Positions 1 through 4,826 of a stretch of 5,108 nt of DNA are shown here, one piece after another. The position numbers and the translations under genes were made by a program. The notes beneath the pieces are model-generated. The model saw only the letters and a program-made list of their open reading frames with translations. It did no database searches and was not told the origin of the DNA. Origin of the DNA: Oscillospiraceae bacterium (GTDB lineage: Bacteria > Bacillota > Clostridia > Oscillospirales > Oscillospiraceae). Position 1 is the first letter of the stretch. Each line of letters opens with the position of its first letter. The stretch lies in assembly GCA_029065305.1 (NCBI GenBank), contig JAIEIQ010000093.1:1-5108 (forward strand). Direction: 5' to 3'.

Positions 1-987
1 CCACAGGAACAGTCCGCCGTCGGGGCGGGTGAAGGTTACGCGCTTGTCCAGATGCTTCTCCAGCAGCTCTATCATGAAGTCGCACCGTTTCCGGTAGATG
101 CTGCGGATTTTCTCGATATGCGCGCTCACGTCGGCGGTTCGCAGCCACTGGTCGGTGACAATCTGGAAGAAGATATTGGTGTGGCAGTCGCTGAACTGCT
201 TGGCGATGGTCAGCCGCTGGAGCACATCCCGCTGGGCCATGATGAAGCCGACGCGCATACCGGCGGAGAGAATCTTGGAATAGGAGCCGTTGTAGATAAC
301 AATTCCCTCCTCGTCCATGGATTTGAACGTGGGGATATCCTCGCCGCGGAAGCGCAGCTCCCCGTAGGGGTTGTCCTCCAGAATCATAATGCCGTGGCGC
401 ACGCACAGCTGGTAGACCGCTTTCCGGCGGGCCAGGCTCATGGTCTTGCCGCTGGGATTCTGGAAGGTGGGGATGAGATAGAGGAGCTTCACGCGCTGCT
501 CGGTCTGGATGGCCCGCTCCAGAGCGTCCAGACGAATGCCCTCCCCGTCCATCTCAATCCCCACGATATTGGCGCCGTGAATCCGCATGGCGTTGATGCC
601 GCTGACAAAGGTGGGGGCCTCCACAATCACGGTATCGCCCGGGTTGCAGAGTATGTTGGGGGTCAGGGACAGCCCCTGCTGTCCGCCGGTGGTGATGATC
701 AGGTCGTCAAAATCCCGGCCAATGTGAAACTCCTCTCTCAGACGCCGCTTGGTGGACTCCCGCAAAGGGGGATACCCCTCAGTCATGCTGTACTGGAGGC
801 CGGCAATGGGCATCTCCCGGAAGATCTGCTCGGCGATGGCGTGAATCTCCTCCACCGGCACAGCCTCGTTGGCGGGACTGCCGGTAGACAGGGCGATAAC
901 ATCAGGATGTGTGGCGGCATACTTCAATATCTCGCGAATGGCGGATGGCTTAACGTGTTGAATCCGGTCAGAAAATGTGTACTGCAT
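1..987 (-). CDS. PLP-dependent aminotransferase, class I/II (2-aminoadipate transaminase/MocR-catalytic-domain type), 3' end off window
   Basis: Seen: 329 open codons from the ATG at 987 to the left edge with no stop. Fold-type I aminotransferase landmarks occur in order: an N-terminal segment near residues 15-40, LQYSMTEGYPPLRE (64-77), TTGGQQGLSL (99-108), PTFQNPSG (173-180; N177), ILEDNPYGELRF (202-213; D205 for the pyridine nitrogen, Y208), and GSYSKILSAGMRVGF (234-248; K238 is the expected Schiff-base lysine, R245 a phosphate contact). It ends at PDGGLFLW, which in this family lies about 60-75 residues before the C terminus, so the missing part is short. There is no N-terminal GntR-type winged helix, so it is a free-standing enzyme, not a MocR regulator. 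Family knowledge: such enzymes move the amino group of 2-aminoadipate, aromatic or branched-chain amino acids to 2-oxoglutarate in the cytoplasm. The substrate is not resolvable here. An in-frame ATG at 1005 exists but has no Shine-Dalgarno; the ATG at 987 has AAGGGAG 7 nt upstream. It is divergent from the acyl-CoA synthetase gene and probably functionally linked to it. Confidence 0.93.
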   Translation of the reverse strand, partial: MQYTFSDRIQHVKPSAIREILKYAATHPDVIALSTGSPANEAVPVEEIHAIAEQIFREMPIAGLQYSMTEGYPPLRESTKRRLREEFHIGRDFDDLIITTGGQQGLSLTPNILCNPGDTVIVEAPTFVSGINAMRIHGANIVGIEMDGEGIRLDALERAIQTEQRVKLLYLIPTFQNPSGKTMSLARRKAVYQLCVRHGIMILEDNPYGELRFRGEDIPTFKSMDEEGIVIYNGSYSKILSAGMRVGFIMAQRDVLQRLTIAKQFSDCHTNIFFQIVTDQWLRTADVSAHIEKIRSIYRKRCDFMIELLEKHLDKRVTFTRPDGGLFLW

Positions 988-994
988 AGTCGCG

Positions 995-1001
995 CTCCCT
1001 T
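995..1001 (-). promoter_or_regulatory. Ribosome binding site of the aminotransferase gene
   Basis: Read on the minus strand, AAGGGAG lies 7 nt before the ATG at 987. It decides the start: the other in-frame ATG, 18 nt further upstream at 1005, is preceded only by AT-rich sequence with no Shine-Dalgarno match. Confidence 0.75.
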
Positions 1002-1019
1002 TCATATTTAATTAAACCC

Positions 1020-1048
1020 AAGATATCATTATTCACTAACATTGTCAA
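1020..1048 (-). promoter_or_regulatory. Predicted housekeeping-sigma promoter of the aminotransferase gene
   Basis: On the minus strand a perfect TTGACA (-35, positions 1048-1043) is followed after exactly 17 bp by TATCTT (-10, positions 1025-1020; 4 of 6 to consensus). Transcription would start near 1013, giving a leader of about 26 nt that includes the AAGGGAG ribosome site. An imperfect inverted repeat (1026-1041 and 1057-1072) brackets the -35 box. This is a motif match only, in AT-rich DNA where partial matches are common; the perfect -35, ideal spacing and position support it. Confidence 0.6.
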
Positions 1049-1072
1049 TTATATTTTGTTGGTTAATAAAAT
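1026..1072. repeat. Imperfect inverted repeat bracketing the leftward -35 box (possible operator)
   Basis: The arms are 1026-1041 and 1057-1072, with 11 of 16 positions complementary. The innermost part is best, ACTAACA (1035-1041) against TGTTGGT (1057-1063), 6 of 7. The centre at about 1049 falls next to the -35 box of the aminotransferase promoter, where a bound repressor would block polymerase. The AT-rich background makes chance similarity quite possible, so this is a weak candidate. Confidence 0.3.
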
Positions 1073-1098
1073 ATAGACGCAAGGATAAGCTGCAAATA

Positions 1099-1192
1099 CC
1101 GGTATATTTTTTGTCGAAACCGCCCGATTATTCCGGCATATGGTCCAAATAACGGATTATTATGCTGTATATGGTCAAATTCACGGTTTTAT
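1099..1192. repeat. Three imperfect tandem direct repeats with about 30-31 bp phasing (candidate operator array)
   Basis: Unit 1 is 1099-1132, unit 2 is 1133-1161 and unit 3 is 1164-1192. Each has the order CCGG(C/T)ATAT-like start, a GTC core, an A-rich stretch, then GATTATT or GTTTTAT. Units 1 and 2 both end in exact GATTATT; units 2 and 3 share exact ATATGGTC. The GTC cores start at 1113, 1143 and 1174, with a degenerate fourth (TTGTCATATATAC) at 1205, giving spacings of 30, 31 and 31 bp, close to three helical turns. Such phasing places equivalent bases on one face of the DNA, as expected for cooperative binding of a regulator. The array lies between the two divergent promoters. The binding protein is unknown. 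Confidence 0.55.
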
Positions 1193-1224
1193 ACATGATA
1201 AATTGTCATATATACTAAAACGAA

Positions 1225-1243
1225 AATATTTTTCAAAAATATT
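1225..1243. repeat. AT-only perfect palindrome upstream of the rightward -35 (UP element or operator)
   Basis: AATATTTTT (1225-1233), a single C at 1234, then AAAAATATT (1235-1243): nine perfectly complementary base pairs per arm. It sits about -46 to -64 from the predicted start of the acyl-CoA synthetase transcript, where an AT-rich UP element contacts the polymerase alpha subunits. It also resembles a CodY box loosely (10 of 15 positions to AATTTTCWGAAAATT), too weak to name CodY. As an RNA hairpin it would be poor because it is all A:U. Confidence 0.4.
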
Positions 1244-1253
1244 ATAAAAATAA

Positions 1254-1282
1254 TTGACAACTATATCAAGCTGATATATCAT
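1254..1282 (+). promoter_or_regulatory. Predicted strong housekeeping-sigma promoter of the acyl-CoA synthetase operon
   Basis: A perfect TTGACA (1254-1259), a 17-bp spacer, then TATCAT (1277-1282; 5 of 6 to TATAAT). The expected transcription start is near 1289, leaving a leader of about 20 nt that is almost entirely the ribosome binding site. An AT-rich tract and palindrome lie directly upstream. The stretch ATAATTGACAA here also occurs, inverted, around the -35 box of the divergent aminotransferase promoter. Confidence 0.72.
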
Positions 1283-1297
1283 GTGTAAAACCAAAGG

Positions 1298-1304
1298 GGA
1301 GGTG
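1298..1304 (+). promoter_or_regulatory. Ribosome binding site of the acyl-CoA synthetase gene
   Basis: GGAGGTG, an essentially perfect anti-16S match, ends 5 nt before the ATG at 1310. It supports that start; the resulting protein begins a few residues before the first strand of the CoA-binding domain, as is usual for the family. Confidence 0.8.
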
Positions 1305-1309
1305 GGGTC

Positions 1310-3436
1310 ATGGGAGAGAGGTTCAGTCCGTCGGGGTTTTTTGATGTCGCCTCCGTGGCGCTCATCGGCGTCTCAGAGGAGCCCGGCAGTATCGGCGGCG
1401 GACTGTACAAGAGTATTTCTGATGGGTTTCCCGGGGAGATTTACTGTGTCAACCCCAAGTACATTACGCTGTGGGAACGCCCCTGCTATCCCTCCGTTCT
1501 GCAGCTGCCCGCCGTCCCCAGCCACGCCGTGATTGCCGTGGCCCGGCAGCGGGTGACGGGGATTCTCCAGGAGTGCGTCCAGCTGGGCATCCGCAATATC
1601 GTGGTTATCAGCGCCGGGTTTAAGGAGGCGGACGCCCAGGGAGCCGCCTGGGAACAGGAGATAACCGCCCGGTGCCGGCAGAGGGGCATCTCCCTGCTGG
1701 GCCCCAACACCCTGGGCTTTATCGACACGGCCATCCCCTGCAACTGCACCTTCCTGCCGGATCGGTTTGCCCCCGGGCCGGTGTCCGTCATCAGCCAAAG
1801 CGGCGGCGTAGGCATGGCCCTGCTGGCGGCGCTGAAGGACCAGCGGTGCGGCATTGCCAAATGGGTGGGCATCGGCAACGAGGCAGTGATTGACGCGGTG
1901 GATGTGCTGCGTCTTCTGGCGGAGGATCCGGCCACCAGGGTGATCGCCGTCTGCTTCGAGGGGCTGCGGGACTTGCTCGGATTTCTGCGGGCGGCGAAGA
2001 CGGTCAACCGGACCAAGCCCATTATCCTGCTGAGGGACGGCAAGGGCGCCGCGGGGATGCGGGCCGCCGCCTCCCACACCGGGACCATGGCCCAGAGCAG
2101 CGCCGTCATGGCCGGTCTGGTGGAGCAGTTCGGCCTGATAGAGGCCAGAAGCTGCCGAGAGTGCGCAGTGATGCTGAAGGCCCTGTCCATCTCTCCGCCG
2201 CCTCAGGGAAACCGAATAGCTATTCTGACAAACACAGCGGGGCCCTCCATTCTGGCGGCGGACCAGCTGGAGCCTGCGGGAGCGGCCCTCCCCCAGCCGT
2301 CGGCGGAGCTCCAGACCGCCATCGACCGGGAGGCCGGCCTGCCCATGCGTCTGAAAAATCCGGCGGATATTTCCTCCCACGGCCTGACCCCGCGCAACTA
2401 TGGCATCGCCGCCCGTCAACTGCTGTCCTCTGCGGAGTATGATCTCCTGCTTGGCTTTTTCTCCCTGAATCCCCACCTGAACCTGCCGGATATGGAGCTG
2501 ATAGACGCGGTCCGTCAAGCGGGAAAGCCGGCGGCAGCCTGCTTCCTCGCCAGTGAGGAGGTGTTTCGCGGATACGATTTGAAGCCGGAGCAGGCGGGCA
2601 TCCCCTGCTACTGCGATCCGCAGGATGCCGCCGCCGCCGTCGCCGCCCTTGTGGCCTACGGCAGAGCGTCCAACAGCGCGGAGGAACCGCCCAGCCAGGC
2701 GCTGACAGAGGAGCAGCGCGGGGCGGTGGCCAGGCGTCTGGCCGCACTGGAGAAGGCCGGACACAGAATTCTGTCCGAGCAGGAGTCGCGGGAGCTTCTC
2801 TCCCTGGCGGGTATAGGCGGCGACGCCCCTGTCCTTACCGCTGGGGCGGAGGAGGCCGCTGCGGCTGCGGAACGCTGGGGCTACCCTGTGGCGCTGAAGC
2901 TCCACTCCCACATTGTCACCCACAAAAGCGATGCAGGCGGGGTCAGGCTGAACATCCAGAGCAGGGCGGAGCTGCTGGCTGTCTATGACGAGCTGCTGAC
3001 TGCCATGCGGCGGCTGGACCCTGCGGCGGCGCTAACTGTGCAGCCCATGCGCCCGGAGGGCTTTGAGCTGATGATAGGCGCGGTGCGTGCGGAGGGGGCC
3101 GGTCCCCTGGTGATGGCGGGCATGGGCGGCGTCTATGCCGAGGTCCTGCGGGACACCGCCTTTCGTATGGCTCCGATTGGGGCCGGCCAGGCGCTGTCCA
3201 TGCTCGACAGCCTCCGCTGCACCCCAATTCTGAACGGCTTCCGGGGCCAGCCTCTGGACAAAGCCAGGGCGGCGGAGCTCCTCCAGCGCCTGTCGGAGCT
3301 GATGGCCTCCTTTCCCCAGCTGCGGGAGATTGACATCAATCCCTGCCGCGTCTATCCCGGCGGCACGGCGGTACTGGATGCCCGCGTCGTGCTGAAGGAC
3401 CAGGCATCTGTGTTTCCGGCAAGCACTGTTTTTTAA
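1310..3436 (+). CDS. Acyl-CoA synthetase (NDP/ADP-forming), fused alpha-beta type
   Basis: Family reaction: acyl-CoA + ADP + phosphate to acid + ATP + CoA, reversible, cytoplasmic, via a phosphohistidine that moves between active sites. Seen, in order over 708 aa (usual length of the fused form): Rossmann CoA-binding domain (about 8-135; VALIGVSEEPGSIGG at 16-30, SAGFKE 101-106, GPNTLG 131-136); succinyl-CoA-synthetase-like domain (about 155-295) with ISQSGGVG (161-168), GIGNEAVID (187-195), FEG with E217, and AAASHTG in which H256 is the expected phosphorylated histidine; a second flavodoxin-like domain (about 300-450, from NRIAILTNTAGP); and an ATP-grasp domain (about 465-690) with HKSDAGGV (538-545), MGGVYAEVLRDTAFR (605-619) and EIDINP (673-678). 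All key residues seem present, so it should be active. Oddity: the usual Ser-Pro-Asp before the HKSD loop reads Ser-His-Ile (533-535). Acetyl, branched-chain, aryl or other acyl specificity cannot be assigned. First gene of a probable operon with the downstream DRE-TIM gene; no terminator follows it. Confidence 0.93.
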   Translation: MGERFSPSGFFDVASVALIGVSEEPGSIGGGLYKSISDGFPGEIYCVNPKYITLWERPCYPSVLQLPAVPSHAVIAVARQRVTGILQECVQLGIRNIVVISAGFKEADAQGAAWEQEITARCRQRGISLLGPNTLGFIDTAIPCNCTFLPDRFAPGPVSVISQSGGVGMALLAALKDQRCGIAKWVGIGNEAVIDAVDVLRLLAEDPATRVIAVCFEGLRDLLGFLRAAKTVNRTKPIILLRDGKGAAGMRAAASHTGTMAQSSAVMAGLVEQFGLIEARSCRECAVMLKALSISPPPQGNRIAILTNTAGPSILAADQLEPAGAALPQPSAELQTAIDREAGLPMRLKNPADISSHGLTPRNYGIAARQLLSSAEYDLLLGFFSLNPHLNLPDMELIDAVRQAGKPAAACFLASEEVFRGYDLKPEQAGIPCYCDPQDAAAAVAALVAYGRASNSAEEPPSQALTEEQRGAVARRLAALEKAGHRILSEQESRELLSLAGIGGDAPVLTAGAEEAAAAAERWGYPVALKLHSHIVTHKSDAGGVRLNIQSRAELLAVYDELLTAMRRLDPAAALTVQPMRPEGFELMIGAVRAEGAGPLVMAGMGGVYAEVLRDTAFRMAPIGAGQALSMLDSLRCTPILNGFRGQPLDKARAAELLQRLSELMASFPQLREIDINPCRVYPGGTAVLDARVVLKDQASVFPASTVF

Positions 3437-3476
3437 CAGGATGCCCCAAACGTTTATATCCAAAAACAATAATACT

Positions 3477-3485
3477 AGAGGAGGA
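3477..3485 (+). promoter_or_regulatory. Ribosome binding site deciding the start of the DRE-TIM gene
   Basis: AGAGGAGGA lies 7 nt before the ATG at 3493. An in-frame TTG at 3487 would leave only about 2 nt between GGAGG and the start, too close for initiation, so the ATG at 3493 (409 aa) is preferred. The 56-bp gap from 3437 contains no hairpin with a T-run and no clear promoter, consistent with cotranscription. Confidence 0.75.
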
Positions 3486-3492
3486 CTTGAAA

Positions 3493-4722
3493 ATGGGTTT
3501 CAAAGAGGAAGGGCGTTGGTGGGTCAGTCCCGCCAACTACAAGGAGGAGGTGGTGCGCACATTCCACTTCCCGCCCCGGATTGAAATTCTGGACACCACC
3601 CTGCGGGACGGCGAGCAGGAGCCAGGCATCATCTTTACCGTGGAGGATAAGGTGGAGATCGCCAAGAAGCTGGACGCCGCCGGCGTACACCGCATTGAGG
3701 CCGGTTGTCCTATGACCTCCGAGGAGGATATGGCCGCTATCAAAGCCATCTGCGCCTTGGGGCTGAAGGCGGACATCTACTGCTTCGTCCGCGGCGTACT
3801 CTCCGACATGGACGCGGCCAAGGCCTGCGGCGTGGACGGCGTCATCATCGAGGTGCCCGGCAGCGAGCAGATGCTCCAGGGCGGTATGCGCTGGGGACTG
3901 CCCAAGGCCATTGATGCCGCCGCCGCCGCCACCAAGTACGCCCACGAGCTGGGCATGAAGGTCACCTTCTTCCCCTCGGACGCCTCCCGCTCCAGCATGG
4001 AGTTTTTGGTCACACTCCTCAAGGGCGTTCTGGACAACGGCGGCCACATGGACTCCGTGGCCCTGGTAGACACCTTCGGCGCCTTCTCCCCCGAGGGAGC
4101 CGCCTACATGGTGCGGGAGCTGATTGAACAGGTGGGCATCCCTGTGGAGGCCCACTTCCACGAGGATTTCGGCATGTCCATCCCCACCACCATTGCCGCG
4201 CTGCAGGCGGGCGCCTTCTGCGCCCACGTCACTGTCAACGGCATCGGCGAGCGGGCGGGCAGCTGTCCGTTGGAGCCTCTGGTCATGAGCCTCCAGTGCC
4301 TGTACGGCCAAGACACCGGCATCCGGTACGAGAAGCTGCTGGACCTGTCCCGGGAGGTGTCCCAGCGGTCCAAAAAGCCGGTCCCTCCCACCAAGGCGGT
4401 CGTGGGAACGCGCCTGTTCGGCTGGGAGACCGGCCTCCCCACCGGCTACTGGCAGAAATCCAGGGATATCAACCCTCTCATTATGATGCCCTACCACTTC
4501 AGCATGACCGGCCAGCCCGCTCCCCACATCTACATTGGCAAAAAGAGCGGCGGCGCTAACGTGGCGCTGGTCAACGAGCGGCTGGGCCTGCCCGCCATTG
4601 AGGACAAGGAGCTGGTGAAGGAGCTCCTGAGAAAGGTAAAGGAGCTGTCCATCGCCGTCAAGCGGGATTTGACCGACGAAGAGTATACCAAGCTGTATCA
4701 GGAAGTCTGCCCCCAGAGCTGA
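3493..4722 (+). CDS. DRE-TIM metallolyase family protein (isopropylmalate/homocitrate synthase-like), divergent active site
   Basis: Seen: DTTLRDGEQ (34-42) carries the catalytic arginine R38 and metal-ligand aspartate D39 of the DRE-TIM superfamily. HFHEDFG (221-227) supplies the HxH metal pair H221/H223, but E224 stands where synthases usually have Asn or Asp. NGIGERAG (249-256) is the classical synthase signature. A GKKSG loop (349-353), like the GKHSG of isopropylmalate and homocitrate synthases, lies in the subdomain after the barrel. At 409 aa there is no room for the LeuA C-terminal allosteric domain, so leucine feedback is not expected. Family members perform Claisen condensations of acyl-CoA with 2-oxo acids, or the reverse cleavage, with a divalent metal. 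Oddity: the conserved HESGIH segment after the barrel reads W311-E-T-G-L-P316, losing both histidines. The fold and superfamily are secure; homocitrate synthase, citramalate synthase, Re-citrate synthase or lyase activity cannot be assigned. It lies 56 bp behind the acyl-CoA synthetase, which would share an acyl-CoA pool with it. Confidence 0.88.
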   Translation: MGFKEEGRWWVSPANYKEEVVRTFHFPPRIEILDTTLRDGEQEPGIIFTVEDKVEIAKKLDAAGVHRIEAGCPMTSEEDMAAIKAICALGLKADIYCFVRGVLSDMDAAKACGVDGVIIEVPGSEQMLQGGMRWGLPKAIDAAAAATKYAHELGMKVTFFPSDASRSSMEFLVTLLKGVLDNGGHMDSVALVDTFGAFSPEGAAYMVRELIEQVGIPVEAHFHEDFGMSIPTTIAALQAGAFCAHVTVNGIGERAGSCPLEPLVMSLQCLYGQDTGIRYEKLLDLSREVSQRSKKPVPPTKAVVGTRLFGWETGLPTGYWQKSRDINPLIMMPYHFSMTGQPAPHIYIGKKSGGANVALVNERLGLPAIEDKELVKELLRKVKELSIAVKRDLTDEEYTKLYQEVCPQS

Positions 4723-4756
4723 CGGGGCGTCTGCGCGGTACACCGGCACAGTATCA

Positions 4757-4784
4757 TTGACGGGCGGTCCGTCTGTGATATAGG
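4757..4784 (+). promoter_or_regulatory. Candidate extended -10 promoter for the NSS transporter gene
   Basis: TTGACG (4757-4762; 5 of 6), a 16-bp spacer, then TATAGG (4779-4784; 4 of 6) preceded by TGA, an extended -10 (TGn) element. The predicted start is near 4791, inside the first arm of the inverted repeat at 4788-4807. The transporter may also be reached by read-through from upstream, as there is no canonical terminator in the gap. This rests on the motif alone. Confidence 0.42.
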
Positions 4785-4787
4785 TTC

Positions 4788-4807
4788 CTGACAGCCAAAG
4801 CTGTCAG
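4788..4807. repeat. Perfect 8+8 inverted repeat in the transporter leader (operator or RNA hairpin)
   Basis: CTGACAGC (4788-4795), a 4-nt spacer CAAA, then GCTGTCAG (4800-4807): all 8 pairs match. It is followed by AGCAAAAAGGAGG, not by a T-run, so it is not a standard intrinsic terminator for plus-strand transcription. It lies 5 nt before the ribosome site. It could be a repressor operator overlapping the predicted transcription start, or a leader hairpin in read-through RNA affecting translation or processing between the two genes. Confidence 0.6.
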
Positions 4808-4812
4808 AGCAA

Positions 4813-4820
4813 AAAGGAGG
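4813..4820 (+). promoter_or_regulatory. Ribosome binding site of the NSS transporter gene
   Basis: AAAGGAGG ends 6 nt before the ATG at 4827, near-ideal spacing, and fixes that start. It lies 5 nt after the inverted repeat, so folding of that hairpin could influence ribosome access. Confidence 0.8.
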
Positions 4821-4826
4821 AAGAAT

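Larger units (their letters stand above)
988..1309. other. Divergent intergenic control region (322 bp, AT-rich)
   Basis: This region separates the divergent aminotransferase and acyl-CoA synthetase starts. It is strongly AT-rich against GC-rich flanking genes, and I see no convincing gene in it. It contains the leftward promoter (1020-1048), a 10-bp palindrome ATACCGGTAT (1096-1105), direct repeats about 31 bp apart (1099-1192), an AT-only palindrome (1225-1243) and the rightward promoter (1254-1282). About 180 bp lie between the two promoters beyond core promoter needs, which is more than a simple back-to-back arrangement requires and suggests binding of one or more regulators. No regulator gene lies in the window, and no riboswitch or T-box was recognised. 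Confidence 0.7.

Noticed and set aside
52..1011. A 319-codon plus-strand open frame opposite the aminotransferase
   Set aside because: The opposite strand encodes a coherent aminotransferase with the PLP lysine and all motifs, a ribosome site and a promoter. The plus-strand translation matches nothing I recognise and would end inside the intergenic region.
1096..1105. ATACCGGTAT palindrome as an independent operator
   Set aside because: It is only 10 bp, symmetry does not extend further, and it overlaps the start of the first 31-bp-phased repeat, so it is treated as part of that array.
1204..1232. A second rightward promoter, TTGTCA-17-TATTTT
   Set aside because: Partial matches (5 of 6 and 4 of 6) are easy to find in such AT-rich DNA. 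The promoter at 1254-1282 is much better, and TTGTCA coincides with the degenerate fourth repeat.
1281..1532. Small open frame of 83 codons starting at the ATG at 1281
   Set aside because: That ATG overlaps the predicted -10 box and lies upstream of the predicted transcript start, with no ribosome site. The frame overlaps the acyl-CoA synthetase start in another phase.
1373..2923. A 516-codon open frame on the minus strand inside the acyl-CoA synthetase gene
   Set aside because: Shadow frame: Arg/Gly-rich, no domain, and entirely opposite a gene with complete catalytic motifs.
3427..3434. T-run at the end of the acyl-CoA synthetase gene as a terminator
   Set aside because: The T-run lies in the last codons (Val-Phe-stop) and has no GC-rich hairpin before it. 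The short gap and strong ribosome site downstream favour cotranscription.
3475..4749. A 424-codon open frame on the minus strand covering the whole DRE-TIM gene
   Set aside because: It is antisense to a gene with clear family motifs. The translation is low-complexity Gly/His/Leu/Val-rich with no recognisable domain. Long antisense frames are expected opposite GC-rich codon-biased genes.
4721..4777. Rho-independent terminator after the DRE-TIM gene (small stems such as GACGG/CCGTC at 4759-4773)
   Set aside because: The stems are only 4-5 bp, loosely arranged, and no T-run follows. The region is better explained by the candidate promoter for the transporter.
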